DNA from: Boswellia sacra
Lineage: Eukaryota > Streptophyta > Magnoliopsida > Sapindales > Burseraceae
Length of the DNA: 64,000 nucleotides
NCBI GenBank assembly: GCA_013180625.2
Contig: SNVD02009695.1
Span: 62,001 to 126,000 of the forward strand
Direction of reading: 5' to 3'
Within the stretch, counting starts at the first letter, position 1; the number at the start of each line of letters is the position of its first letter. Made by a program: the position numbers and the translations under genes. Shown piece after piece: positions 48,866-59,389 of this stretch. The notes beneath the pieces were generated by a model, which had not been told where the DNA came from, did no database searches, and saw nothing but the letters and a program-made list of their open reading frames with translations.

Positions 48866-49791
48866 TGTTGGTTCTAGAAGTGGCATACATGGCATGTGCA
48901 TTGCACATGAGTAATTTGTCATCATGTGATAAAAACATTAAATATGGATATTTTTCTAATCTCATTTATTTTATATATATATATATATAGATGTTTTGTA
49001 TTAAGAGAATTTTAATTAAAATAGGATAAGTTTTGATATGGTATTCTAGTTGAATAGAAATAAGTTTAGATTTGGTATCTTAGTTAAATAGGAAGTTTTA
49101 TATTTGTATTAATTATCTCTTTTTAGATTAGGATATTATTTAAGTATTCTAGTTTACTTGGGAGAGTATATTATTACTTCCTATAATATTTAATTATTAT
49201 CCAAACTTTCCTTATGAGTTTTATTGAGATTCTACATGATCTTGACAAGGATTACAATTGATATCAAATTCTATATAAAGCTATCTTCATAGCTTTCGGG
49301 GGAAAAGGATTCAACGCATTCAAGGCAAATTAAGAGAGAGCAAGCAAGAGCAAGTTTGAGTACATTTTTTATTTGTTTTTATGTCTTGTGTAAAGCTTTA
49401 AGCATTGGTTAATTGTTATAGATCATGTGAGCTTAAGGGAGTTAAGTAATTACATGTGTCTATACCAGTTACGGGTGTTATGTTATTCTTAACTGTGTAT
49501 AGTTAAGATAATCGTGATAGAAAAAGAGCAGCATCAGAAGAGTGTGTGAAGGACTATGGTTGTGATCGAGGTTGATCAAGTTTACATAGATTATGTTAGT
49601 GTGTGAGCGGGTGTCTACCACTGTAAAGAGTCCTAAGTCGAGTGTAAACACATACAATATAGTGGATTACAACTCTTGTTGCCCGTGGATGTAAGTTGGT
49701 TATAACCGAACCACGTAAAAATCCTGTTCCGATTTATATTACTATTTTCAGTTATATTATTCGTAACTTCTATACGCTGCAAAACCTAACA
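48866..49791 (+). repeat. 3' LTR of gag-only copia element (926 bp)
   Basis: Very similar to 45,054-45,964. The main difference is an expanded TA run near 48,973-48,989. The high similarity points to a recent insertion. Confidence 0.95.
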
Positions 49792-51197
49792 TATATTATG
49801 ATTGTCTTTTATTCATTTCTTTCTTATATAGTTTTTATTATCTTACTCTTAAGTAAAACTTAACTTTTTTTATTTCAATACTTTCTTTTAACTTTTTTAT
49901 ACAAATAGTTTCTTTTTTTGAATTCATAAAATTTTTAGTTACAAAAGGCAAATCCATTTTTCTTCTCTTTTTTCTTTGTGACTCACTTTTTTCAATATAT
50001 AAAATATTTAAAATTTTTAATGAAATTTCCATCAAATTGGAAAAGTTACAACAAATACTTAAAAAATATATTTAAGGATAACTAGAGTTTTATATTTGAA
50101 ATTTTAGTTTTCTTTTAACTGTTTTTCAAATATGTTATTCAAGTAATATATTTATTCAAGTTTATCTTTTTTAGATTAATTGAAATTTTTTTATTACTTC
50201 ATTTTCAAAATTTATATAGGGTTTAAGTTTGATCGATGTTCGTTCACTTAAATGTTAATAAACCAATATATTTTCTCATACTGAAACTTGTAATATATTT
50301 TTTATGTTGACCCCCCAAAGCCAAAACCCTATGTCCAGGCCACTGTATATTACTAACAATGACTAGATTTTTATCAGATGCAGATCACAAAGTTTTTAGT
50401 CCCTTAAATTATTCAACAGGAAGTTGATAAATTCTAAAGAACGGTTATCAATTAGTAGTTTATTAAGAATTAACAAAAATTTATTTTTTCCCTTTTTTTT
50501 ATAACCATCTTGTTTTTCATTCTTGTTCCTTTAATAAATCATAACGAGATTTCTTGATTCGGCAAAAAAAAAAAATCCAATAAGAACATATTTAGAATTG
50601 AAGAACATGAATAATAACGGCAAACAAATCTTTATTCAATTGTGTTTTGCTACTGAAGAAAATTGCCCAAGCCAGGGAGATAGAGGAAGCTTGGGACGAA
50701 GAGATGCCTTATCGATTCAATCTTAGTTTGTTTCCTAATGAGGTTCTCATTTTGGATTAAAATGAGGTATAGAAAATCTAAATAATAAAAATAAAATACA
50801 ATTGGTGTATAGGTTTTATTTATTAGATTTGACTATTTAAATAATTTTAATTATGGTTATGTAATTTAAAAAAGAGAAAATATAATAAATAACTCTAAAC
50901 TAAAACCTAATATTAAACATAACCTCAGGTTTTATGTAATATTTAAGAAAAATTTTACTAATAATCTTGGAATATAGCCTAATATTACAAATTACCTCAT
51001 TTTCCTTTTAAATAAATGGAAATGACGTCGGTGGCATTAGTTGCCTTCAATTACTGAGACACTTCAGACATAATTACTATTTTATCCTTCATTACTTTAT
51101 CTTTTTTTATATTAATTTATTATTTGCTTTTTATTTTCTTATTTCTTCTATTACTGTGACGGCAAGTCAAAAAAGGCCTAGTTTGGAGATAAACATA
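49792..51197. other. AT-rich intergenic spacer, nothing identified
   Basis: No ORF with recognisable content and no clear repeats on either strand, other than the 5-bp target duplication at its left edge. Confidence 0.6.
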
Positions 51198-51214
51198 ATT
51201 AAATAAATAAAAGG

Positions 51215-51340
51215 AAAAATTAAAAAAATAGACAGAATTAGGGACCTGTAGTGAAAATTAGACACATCATGAGAAATTTTTATGTAATAGACACTTTCCT
51301 CAAAAAATGACCAAAATATCCCTGAAAAATTAAATTTATT
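51215..51340 (+). repeat. Left terminal inverted repeat of the MULE
   Basis: Reads AAAAATTAAAAAAATAGACA, then GTGAAAATTAGACACATCAT, then AAATTTTTATGTAATAGACA. It matches the reverse complement of 63,020-62,895. Confidence 0.85.
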
Positions 51341-51839
51341 ACAAAACTCTTCATTTCCCTCTTTTTCCGTATCGTCTGTTGTTGTCCAGTCTTCTACACC
51401 ACTCAACAGCCTTCTACACCATTTGACACCGTTCGAAATGCAATAAGAGGAATCCGACACGACGATCCTTTGAAGATACAAGCAAGAGGACGCAAAGAGA
51501 AGCAAGAAAATTCAGTTCGGGTAAGTTACTTTGTTGGTTTTTTTGGCTATTTTTTTATTTTTTTTGCTTGTTTTATTGATCGTTTGAAGTGATATTTGCG
51601 TTACAAAAAATGAAAATGACGTTTAGATTAGGCATAATCCGAAGTAATAGAGATTTATATACAAAATTAAACATTTGAATTTCTTAGGGTTTTGGGCTAG
51701 ATTTTAGGGATTTTGAATTTGGGATTTGAGTTTTGGATCAATTTTTGAACTTATTCTGTGTTTATGGAGCTAAATGAAGTGTTATTAGGTTCATATTATG
51801 GTTTGATGTCTATAAAAATAGTGAAAACCGACGTTTTTC

Positions 51840-52390
51840 GTTGCAACGAAGACTAATAGACTCGATACTCAACATTAAGTGTCGAGTCCTATCGGATGCA
51901 CTAACCGACACTCGTCATCAGGGAATTTTCGTAGACATCGAGTGTCGGTTTCATTGAAACTGACATCATGATGTCTCGAACCATATCTTCGACACTCGAC
52001 ATATTTGTAATTAGGAATGTCGAGTGTCGAATTTATGTTATATGACCTGATGGCGAGTGTCGGTTCGTGCATCCGATGGGACTCGACACGTTTGTCAGAC
52101 GAACCAATTTTTCTCTTTCATCAAGTGTCGGTTTCTTCGACCAACCGACATTCGATGAAAGTGAAAACAATTGTGTCGAGTGTCGGATACATCAACCGAA
52201 GAGTTTTACAATGTCAGATTCTGAATCTGACACTCGGTTAGGCCGACATCAACACAGTCATATTGTCGGATGTCCGACCTAGCGTATGTCAGATAAAGGA
52301 ATCCGACAAAAGTTTCGTCAGCTTTCGTTATCAAGCTTTATTGAGTGCGTCGTGTGCCGTCGAGTTTTGTCAAGTGTTTTGATAGTTTGG
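51840..52390. repeat. Left subterminal GTCGAG-type repeat cluster of the MULE
   Basis: Many copies of (A)CCGACACTCG, GTGTCGAG and their reverse complements, such as GTCGAGTGTCGG, in both orientations. The cluster lies directly upstream of the protease gene start. It resembles clusters at 58.0-58.6 and 62.2-62.5 kb. Similar subterminal repeats in other transposons are transposase-binding sites; that role here is inference. Confidence 0.85.
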
Positions 52391-55339
52391 TTGTTTTAGC
52401 ATTGTTTTTCCCATTTTTCATGAAATTTAACTATAACAGACTTTTTTTTTTATAGGTTGAAGCAAATGGCAAATGAATTTAGATTGTCCTTCACCCTCAA
52501 GACACCGTATGATGAGCACTACCGTGCGGTTATCACAAATTTAACAAGTTTGGACTGTATAGAATGGATTCGCACGACATTAAGTGAGAAGCAACGAAAC
52601 ATCTTTCGTAATACATGTTTTGGGTTTGTCTTAGACATTCGGGAGTTATCCTTTCCATTTCAATTGGTGTACAATGTGCTTCAGTAGGAGGTTAACATAG
52701 TGGGGTACGATGACGAGATGTGGTTCCTTATTGAATGTAAAAATATGGTGTTTGAACTACAATGTAGTTAAATAATTTAATTTTTTAGCATTTGATGGTT
52801 GTAGTTAAGTGTTTTGCACTATTGTTGGTATCTTATGTTTTTTTCTCCTTCTTTCCAGGAAGACTGATTCATTTTTCTGCCCACGAGTTCAGTTTGGTTA
52901 CCGATTTGAGATTTGCTATCACCGTGTCACTAATACCGAATGTGTTAAATCTGTGCCAATTGTTGGATACATTCGAGGGCGAGGACATGAAGCTCATGGA
53001 TTTCTATCCGAGACTTCGCAAACTAAATGTGTCAGCTATGCCAAACGAGGATGTTGTAAAGCTGGCCTTGTACTATGTGCTGGAGCTTTTTTTCATGGGA
53101 TGGGATCAACGCTGATATGTCTCCCGTGTGTGATTGAATTTTGTTAACACATTGGATAATTTTAACAATTATCGATGGGGTTCAGTGTCTTTTGATAAAA
53201 CACTTAAAGAAATGAAAAACGCTTTGGATAGAAGGTTAGAAAGGTATAAGAAGTGAGCTGAAGCCAAGAAGAACAAGACGACAGGGAAAGGGAAACACAT
53301 AAAGAGATATAACTTAGAAAGGTGCCCCTACGCTATTCAGGTACATACTGAAAAACAAATGTGTTGACGTGTTTATTAATTTCTTTGAGGTACAAATTTA
53401 AATACATAGTGTCACTAAAAAACCCTTATGTTATTAAGGTTTGGTTATATGAGGTTGCGCCGTATATTGGCGCAACATATGAGCAAGTGGGTGAGGACTT
53501 TGAGGGAAGGATACCGCGCTTGTTGAATTGGGAGACAAAGAAGACCCCGTCGGAGGACATCGTCAAACGCGATGTCCTGTTGGTTAGGAGACAGGTATGT
53601 AAGGTTCCCCTAATTTTTTTTTTTTTTGATGTTTTTGGTCACAGCAAAGTAATGTTTAATTTGAAGGCTATTATTGATGCAGGCTCATCCATTCATCGTT
53701 TTGGAGCCATCTGAGGCGTAGCAGATGACAAATTGGTAAATTAGGCTTGCTGCAGTAGTTGGCATCCGAAGAGGTGCACATGTAGCATGGGCGACATCTG
53801 TAGATGCTCGTTTATTGCCTGATGAGAGGATTGAGCCACTTCCGATAGAGGATCCATCAGCTCCACCTCCTACTGGTCAGAGTTTCCCAACTAGACTTGA
53901 GGTGGGGCCAGTCAGAGACATAGCCAATCCTACAGATAAACGTGTACGGTCTCTATTGCCTACTTCCCCGGTTAGTCCTGCACCTCCAGCATTGGAGAGT
54001 CATAGTAGTAAGGATCCATCCGGAACTCATCCCGCTATACATAGTTCTGTCGATAGACTTGATGAAGAGGTAGACATGGACACACCCGGTCCCCCCATCA
54101 ATCCTATGCCTACCATTTTCGATAGCTATGGTCTTGCAGGCGATTCTGTTCCTCTGTCGGGTTGCGCGACCATCTACCGTGACACTTCCCCTCCTGTACA
54201 CGATGTCCCTTCAAGCTCGAAGGTAAGTATTGAGAATTTATATTCGTATACTTATCCATTTACATTGTTACTTGGTTGGTTTGTCATGGTGATCGTGAAT
54301 AATGATATACAGGCGCAGCCGTTCTATGATAGGTTTAAGAGCACAGTTCTGCGTGAGCTTGTATGACTCTGAGAGGAGATCAAAATGTTATGGGCGGAGA
54401 ACAAGGACATGCGGGAGGAGATAGTTCTTCTACGTGAGGCTATTTTTCTACTTGGTTGCCATTTCAGATACACTGCCATGGTACGTTGCACAAGTTAGTA
54501 CATGGATTTAGTGCTTTCCATGATGTCACACCGCTTAACCTAACGTTATGGTTTGCTTTAATACAGGATTCGGATGGAGGTTCGGGCAATGACGGTGAAG
54601 GTCAGGAGCCAACAGAACCTGAACCCATGGACACGAGTGTTTGTGCCGCCGATGCTCCTCCCACGGGCTTCATTTCGCTCCGAGGTCGCCATCTATTTTT
54701 GGGAAAGCATAAACGGAGCTCCTTTGTCAGTCCACCTGGTAGAAAGAGGGCAAGGGTTGAGCCACAAGAGAAAGCCTCTGACTTTCAACATGTACAGCCA
54801 GAGGCCCCTGTTGTTCAGCTCGTAGAGAGGCCAGATATTCAGCCCCCCAAGGAGCGCACTATATATCTTGGTGAGACCGCGACATAGGATGCAGTCATTA
54901 TATCCCGTAGTGACCTATGGATGCGGATTCCATTATTTGACCCATGTACCCCCATACTAGCTACTGATTGCATCAGCTTCGATGCATGGATGTAGGGGGA
55001 GCAGAGTGATATTGATTTGGGCGTCTGCATCGCTGGTCATGAGTTCTTCAAGACATTGATGACGCTGTCAGAGTGGCTAGCATCTGAGGTTTGTTTCACT
55101 CCTTGTCGTCTCCTCCAATATTGTAATATACAATTGTAATATTTATTTACCACTATTACTATATGCAGTACATGGATAGCTACTTATGGATGTTACGTTG
55201 TAGAGCTCGCGAGATGGGCGTAACTGGTGTCTAGAGGTCTGCTTTCCTGGACACCACTTTCTGGGTAGGTATTTGCTAAACATCTGAATTTATAGTTAAT
55301 TTCTACTTCCTTTAATTTGCTAACCGTACTCATAAAATT

Positions 55340-55942
55340 ACAATTAAAAGTGAAGTCGTTGTGGAAACTACACTCAGACAGACTGGATGAGATTAACTGG
55401 GTGAACGGGGATGATATAGTCCAGTTTGTCACGGGGGAGATGCCCCTCGTTGGACAACCATGGGTCGATGTCAACAGGGTGAGTACATTTATATTCAATG
55501 TGTTAGTATATGCTGTTTTAATTGAAATGTTGTCATTGATTTTCATGTTCTTAATTTCCTTTTCAGCTCATGTCCCTGTTAACATCGGAGACGTGTATTG
55601 GGTGGCAACCGAGGTGGATTTGAATCGTTGTGTTGTAGTCATATATGACTCATATATGGCACACAATTTCACCGATATAGTTAGAGATACAGTCTGGTGC
55701 TTGACAGAGTTGATACCCCATATGATGTCAATGGATGTTTACGGTCTTCTTGACTACCCCGCAACCCCATACGATATTAAGCGCATCGAGGATTCAACAC
55801 AGGTGCCACAGTAGGAGGCTGGGAGAAGAGCATGCGGCGTATACTGTTTGAAGTACATGAAGTTCCTAACGGGGGGCTTTCCACTGACAACCATTAAAAC
55901 ATTCATGGATGATGTCCAGCGACAAAGAATGGCGTTATAGCT
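55340..55942 (+). other. C48 peptidase domain with lost catalytic His
   Basis: Within the ULP-like gene: the segment ending ...MPLVGQPWVDVNRV lies before an intron (GTGAGT), then HVPVNIGDVYWVATEVDLN (His position Tyr), VIYDS (Asp), IPHMM, DIKRIEDSTQVPQ (oxyanion Gln), a stop and EAGRRACGVYC (Cys). In active family members the His is followed by Trp. The change CAT/CAC to TAT and the CAG to TAG stop are both C-to-T changes. Confidence 0.75.
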
Positions 55943-55969
55943 TTGGACTTATCGCGTTCTTCCATAGGC

Positions 55970-56161
55970 AGAGGAGGCCGTCACAGGGCTTGCCCAGGTT
56001 ACGGCCATCACAAGGCCTGCGGATGTTGCGGCCACCATAGGGCCTAACGATGTTATGCCTGCGGATGTTACGGTCACCACAGGGACTGCTGATGTTGTGT
56101 CACAAGGTGTTACGGCCACCATTAGGCATGCCGATGTTGTTTCAGTGGATGTTGAGCCGTA
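55970..56161 (+). repeat. Short protein-level repeat at the end of the ULP-like gene
   Basis: About five units of roughly 11 codons, for example RPADVAATIGP, MPADVTVTTGT and HADVVSVDVEP. The DNA repeats GCGGATGTTACGGCCACCA with variations. It follows a plausible AG acceptor and ends at TAG. Confidence 0.7.
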
Positions 56162-57250
56162 GCCCAGTGCGACGCCACCATGTTTTTGTGCCATGCATAT
56201 TACACATTTCTTCTAGTGATACACATTTTTATACATGGAGAAATTGTTGTATAGTTACACGTTTGGATATTTACACATTTATGTATAGTTACATATTTTG
56301 TATAGTAGTACATTTTTTCCATGTATAGGGGAACGTACTTGCATAGTCAAATGAAAAGATCCATACGAGGGGTACGTAAATACATTTTTTCTCGAATGTA
56401 TTGGTACATACGTGTTTAATACATGAATGTTCCATGCAAACATTGACAAAGCACATGCATGTTCATTTCATCACCATTAGAATTAGCATTGTATGGTGAA
56501 GTAATAGACAAATTCATGCTGAAAGTTGAGTATGGCATAATCTTGATTCTATGCCCTATGATAGACATTTTATGGAGACTTTATGGAGACTAGGTTGACG
56601 ATTAAAAAGAACAAAGTCTCCATCATTGAGGTGCCACTCCACTTGCAATCAAAGTAGCAAGAGTTAGCAACAGTGATAGAAAGCCAATGAAAATTTCAAC
56701 CAGTAAAGGACAGTGCCTTGCAACCAACAAACTCCTTTAACTTGTCAACAAGCTCCTTTAACCTATTTTACAAATGGAAAAAGCTCCAATTACGGCGAAC
56801 AGCAAAAAGACTAGAAAGGATGGAAATAGAGAACATGATAGGAGATATACCTTTCAATGTTATATGGAGTCACAGTTTCGGGATATATGGAGTTATAACA
56901 CCTGATCGTACCATCAATATTGATCAACTGGGATTTCTAATCCTACATGATTACAGAAACAAGGAAAACATATTAACACGTTGTCGCATTGATTTCGTTC
57001 TCTCTTTTCATTGTTTTGGAATTTTTGTCCTACTATACTTCCACTTAGCTTCATATTATTTCAACCGCCCCACATCAAAATTTATATGGGAGCTCTGACA
57101 GAGGAATTGTTTGTCCCTGTCTAAACTTTGATGTCATTTTAGCTTTTATTTGAGCAAAATGCCTCGTATTCGTGTATAATTTATAGTTTATTCATTTGAA
57201 ATATCCTCTGATGGAATAAAATAAATACATTACAAAGTAATGTTATCACC
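56162..57250. other. MULE interior without recognised genes
   Basis: The 3' end of the ULP-like gene (repeated TACACATTT and TACATTTT) is followed by unassigned sequence. A 126-codon frame at 56,718-57,098 (MIGDIPFNVIWSHSFGIYGV) is not recognised; it could be a captured or chance frame. Confidence 0.4.
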
Positions 57251-57254
57251 ATCA

Positions 57255-57455
57255 TCTCCACTACTTAAGGATGGCAAAATGACCGGCCAGGTCTGGGACC
57301 CCGGTGTGACCCGTGTTTTAGGGGTGGGCCTTGACCCGTTTATTTTGAATTTAGAGGCGGGTTTAGGTCTCTAAATGTGTTGACCCATTCAGGACGGGTT
57401 CGGGCCTGGGTCCACCCTCCAGCCCCGTTTGACCCGCCTCGCCCTGCATAGTATT
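57255..57455. mobile_element. GC-rich CCCGAC/GACCCG sequence, transposon-end-like
   Basis: GGATGGCAAAATGACCGGCC and many GACCCG/CGGGT words. This kind of sequence is found at ends of plant hAT-like non-autonomous elements. Limits are uncertain. Confidence 0.35.
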
Positions 57456-57910
57456 AGGATGTAAATGAAAAAATAAAGTATTTGAACTTACAAGTAATTT
57501 TTAGGGGTGATTATGATAAATTATAATATTTTACAATATCATGTAATTTTACTAGGCTATATAAACAAAATTACATCTTCTAAGACATATAATTCCCAAT
57601 TCTCATCTCTAAGTCTCTTAGAGTCTTACTCTTTCCTGTTGAAATCCGTAAAAATCGAAACACCTCCGCAGCTCCCTCTAAGAATCAACAAACAATACTT
57701 TGTTATTGGCATAAGAATCAACTACTAAAAAACCATCATTCCATTCAAAATCTAAAATTTGAAAGTAAACAATAATTCAACAAATAATACCAAGTCACCA
57801 ACAAAGAAAATCAACAAGTACATGGCGACAACAATAATAAACACATCAAGGTAAACAACTCACGACAATAAAAACATACCAATCTAGGGATGTTAAAATT
57901 ACCCGTGCTA

Positions 57911-58715
57911 TACAAGGCCGTTATAGTTAAATATGATGCAAAAAGGCAAAAAAATAAAGCCAAAACAAACAACCTGCTAAAACGCTCAACAAAACTCGAT
58001 ATGACTCAACATGTATGTATCGAGTGTTGGATGATGCATCCGATACTCGACACATACATGTCGAGTCGTGTAGATATTTACAACCGACACTCGATATCAG
58101 TCTATTTTGAAGACATTGAGTCATCCGACACTCAACACTTACATGTCGAGTCGTGTCGAGATTCACAATCGACACTCGATATCAGTCTATTTTTGAAGAC
58201 ATGCATCCGACACTCGACACTTACATGTCGAGTCGTGTCGAGATTCACAACCGACACTCGATATTAGTCTATTTTCAAAGACATCGAGTGTCGGATGTAT
58301 CATCCGACACTTACATGTCGAGTCGTGTCGAGATTCATAACCGAAACTCGATATCAGTCTATTTTCGAAGACATGCATCCAACACTCGACACTTAAATGT
58401 CGAGTCGTGTTGAGATTCACAACCGACACTCGATATCCGTCTATTTTTAAAGATATCAAGTGTCGGATGCATCATCTGACACTCGACACTTACATGTCGA
58501 GTCGTGTCGAGATTCACAACGGACACTCGATATCAGTCTATTTTTGAAGACATCAAGTGTCAGATGCATCATCCGACACTTGACACTTACATGTCGAGTC
58601 ATGTTGAGCTCTATCAAGCGCGTCGAGTTTTGTCGAGCGTTTTGGCAGGTTGCTTATTTTAGCTTTTTTTTTTTGCCTTTTTGCATCATATTTAACAATA
58701 ACGGCCTTGTATTTG
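57911..58715. repeat. Fold-back unit: inverted arms flanking a GTCGAG-type tandem array
   Basis: The left arm (57,911-58,005: TACAAGGCCGTTATAGTTAA, then ATATGATGCAAAAAGGCAAA) is repeated inverted at 58,621-58,710. Between them lie 6-7 tandem units of 80-96 bp, each with CATGTCGAGTCGTGTCGAGA, then TTCACAACCGACACTCGATA, then TCAGTCTATTTTTGAAGACA. Just outside the right arm, TTGCAGGTTGAAGCAAATGG repeats the start of the ULP-like gene (52,454-52,473). So this is a duplicated, rearranged copy of that gene's 5' region. Confidence 0.85.
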
Positions 58716-58849
58716 CAGGTTGAAGCAAATGGCAAGTGAATTGACATCTCTACTTGTGCGTGTATGTATGATATTAGTTTGAAGATATGTTGTCTTCAAA
58801 CTTGTTAAAAAATGAGCTTAATTGTGTACTTGTCAATAGATTGGGGTGG

Positions 58850-59020
58850 TTATAAAATTTTACAGGGGCGGGGCGGGATCAGCTCATTTATATTTTCCCC
58901 CGTCTTGCCACGCCCCTTTAAGGGGTAATGGGGCAAGACGGGGCAAAATATAAATGAGCGCGGCGGGGCTGGGTACTAGTTGCCCCGGACCTGCCCCGCC
59001 CCATTGCCAACCCTACCACC
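58850..59020. mobile_element. GC-rich hairpin element, hAT-MITE-like
   Basis: Inverted arms GCTCATTTATATTTTCCCCC (58,882) and its partner ending TATAAATGAGC (58,959) pair over about 38 bp around TTTAAAGG-type DNA at 58,920. The surrounding GGGGCGGGGCGGG and CCCGCCCCATTGCCAACCCT are typical of small hAT-related elements in plants. Confidence 0.55.
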
Positions 59021-59389
59021 ACTACATCCGCATGAACTGTATTGGTCTCTGTCTCCAAATCCTCCAAACCTACATAACTCACATCTCCATCCAACATATC
59101 CACATGAACTTCTTCTTTACTAGCTATTGATTCACAGTCACTAGTACAGAAAGACCCTAACTTCTCTCTCCAACTAGCCTTTTCATATGCTTTATCGTCA
59201 ACCTGAAAAGTTGATTGGTCTAAGTCTTATACATAGACAAAATCATGTAAATGAAAGTCATTCATTTGACCTAGCCTTCGATGGAATAAAATAAATAGGC
59301 TATGTCACTTATAGCAAACAAATAATATTACATAGACAAAATTGGTAGGCATCATCCACTGTCATAAAGTGAAATTGGGTTTCGACAAG

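Larger units (their letters stand above)
45054..49791 (+). mobile_element. Non-autonomous Ty1/copia element (gag only), recent insertion
   Basis: Two similar LTRs (45054-45964 and 48866-49791) flank a 2.9-kb interior. The 5-bp sequence TATAT lies on both sides (45,049-45,053 and 49,792-49,796), a proper target-site duplication. It has a primer site, a polypurine tract and a gag-like frame with three internal stops. I see no protease, integrase or reverse transcriptase. Gag resembles the SIRE type. It would need enzymes from a relative to move. Confidence 0.93.
52466..56161 (+). pseudogene. Ulp1-like C48 cysteine protease gene of the MULE, decayed
   Basis: A split gene starting MANEFRLSFTLKTPYDEHYR after an intron acceptor (TATAG|GTTGAAGCAA). 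Pieces in order: 52,466-52,684; a DUF1985-like segment at 52,858-53,115 (FSAHEFSLVTDLRF); 53,440-53,594 (WLYEVAPYIG...RLLNWETKK); a Pro-rich linker at 53,700-54,222; 54,568-54,887; and the protease at 55,340-55,940. The protease part has VPVNIGDVYWVATEVDL, VVVIYDS and RACGVYCLKYMKF. The Asp and the Cys are present, but the usual His of NIG-x-HW is Tyr. A TAG (about 55,812) precedes the Cys region. The tail at 55,970-56,161 has imperfect ADV repeats. Stops also occur at 52,685 and 53,256. Confidence 0.82.

Noticed and set aside
56718..57098. 126-codon frame MQPTNSFNLSTSSFNLFYKW
   Set aside because: No recognised domain and not clearly joined to either MULE gene; noted within the MULE interior but not called as a gene.
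57927..58459. Open frames on both strands rich in SRVEIHNRHS-like or CRVSDAS-like repeats
   Set aside because: They are translations of the tandem GTCGAG-type array; frames shift from unit to unit and no start, splice or domain supports a protein.
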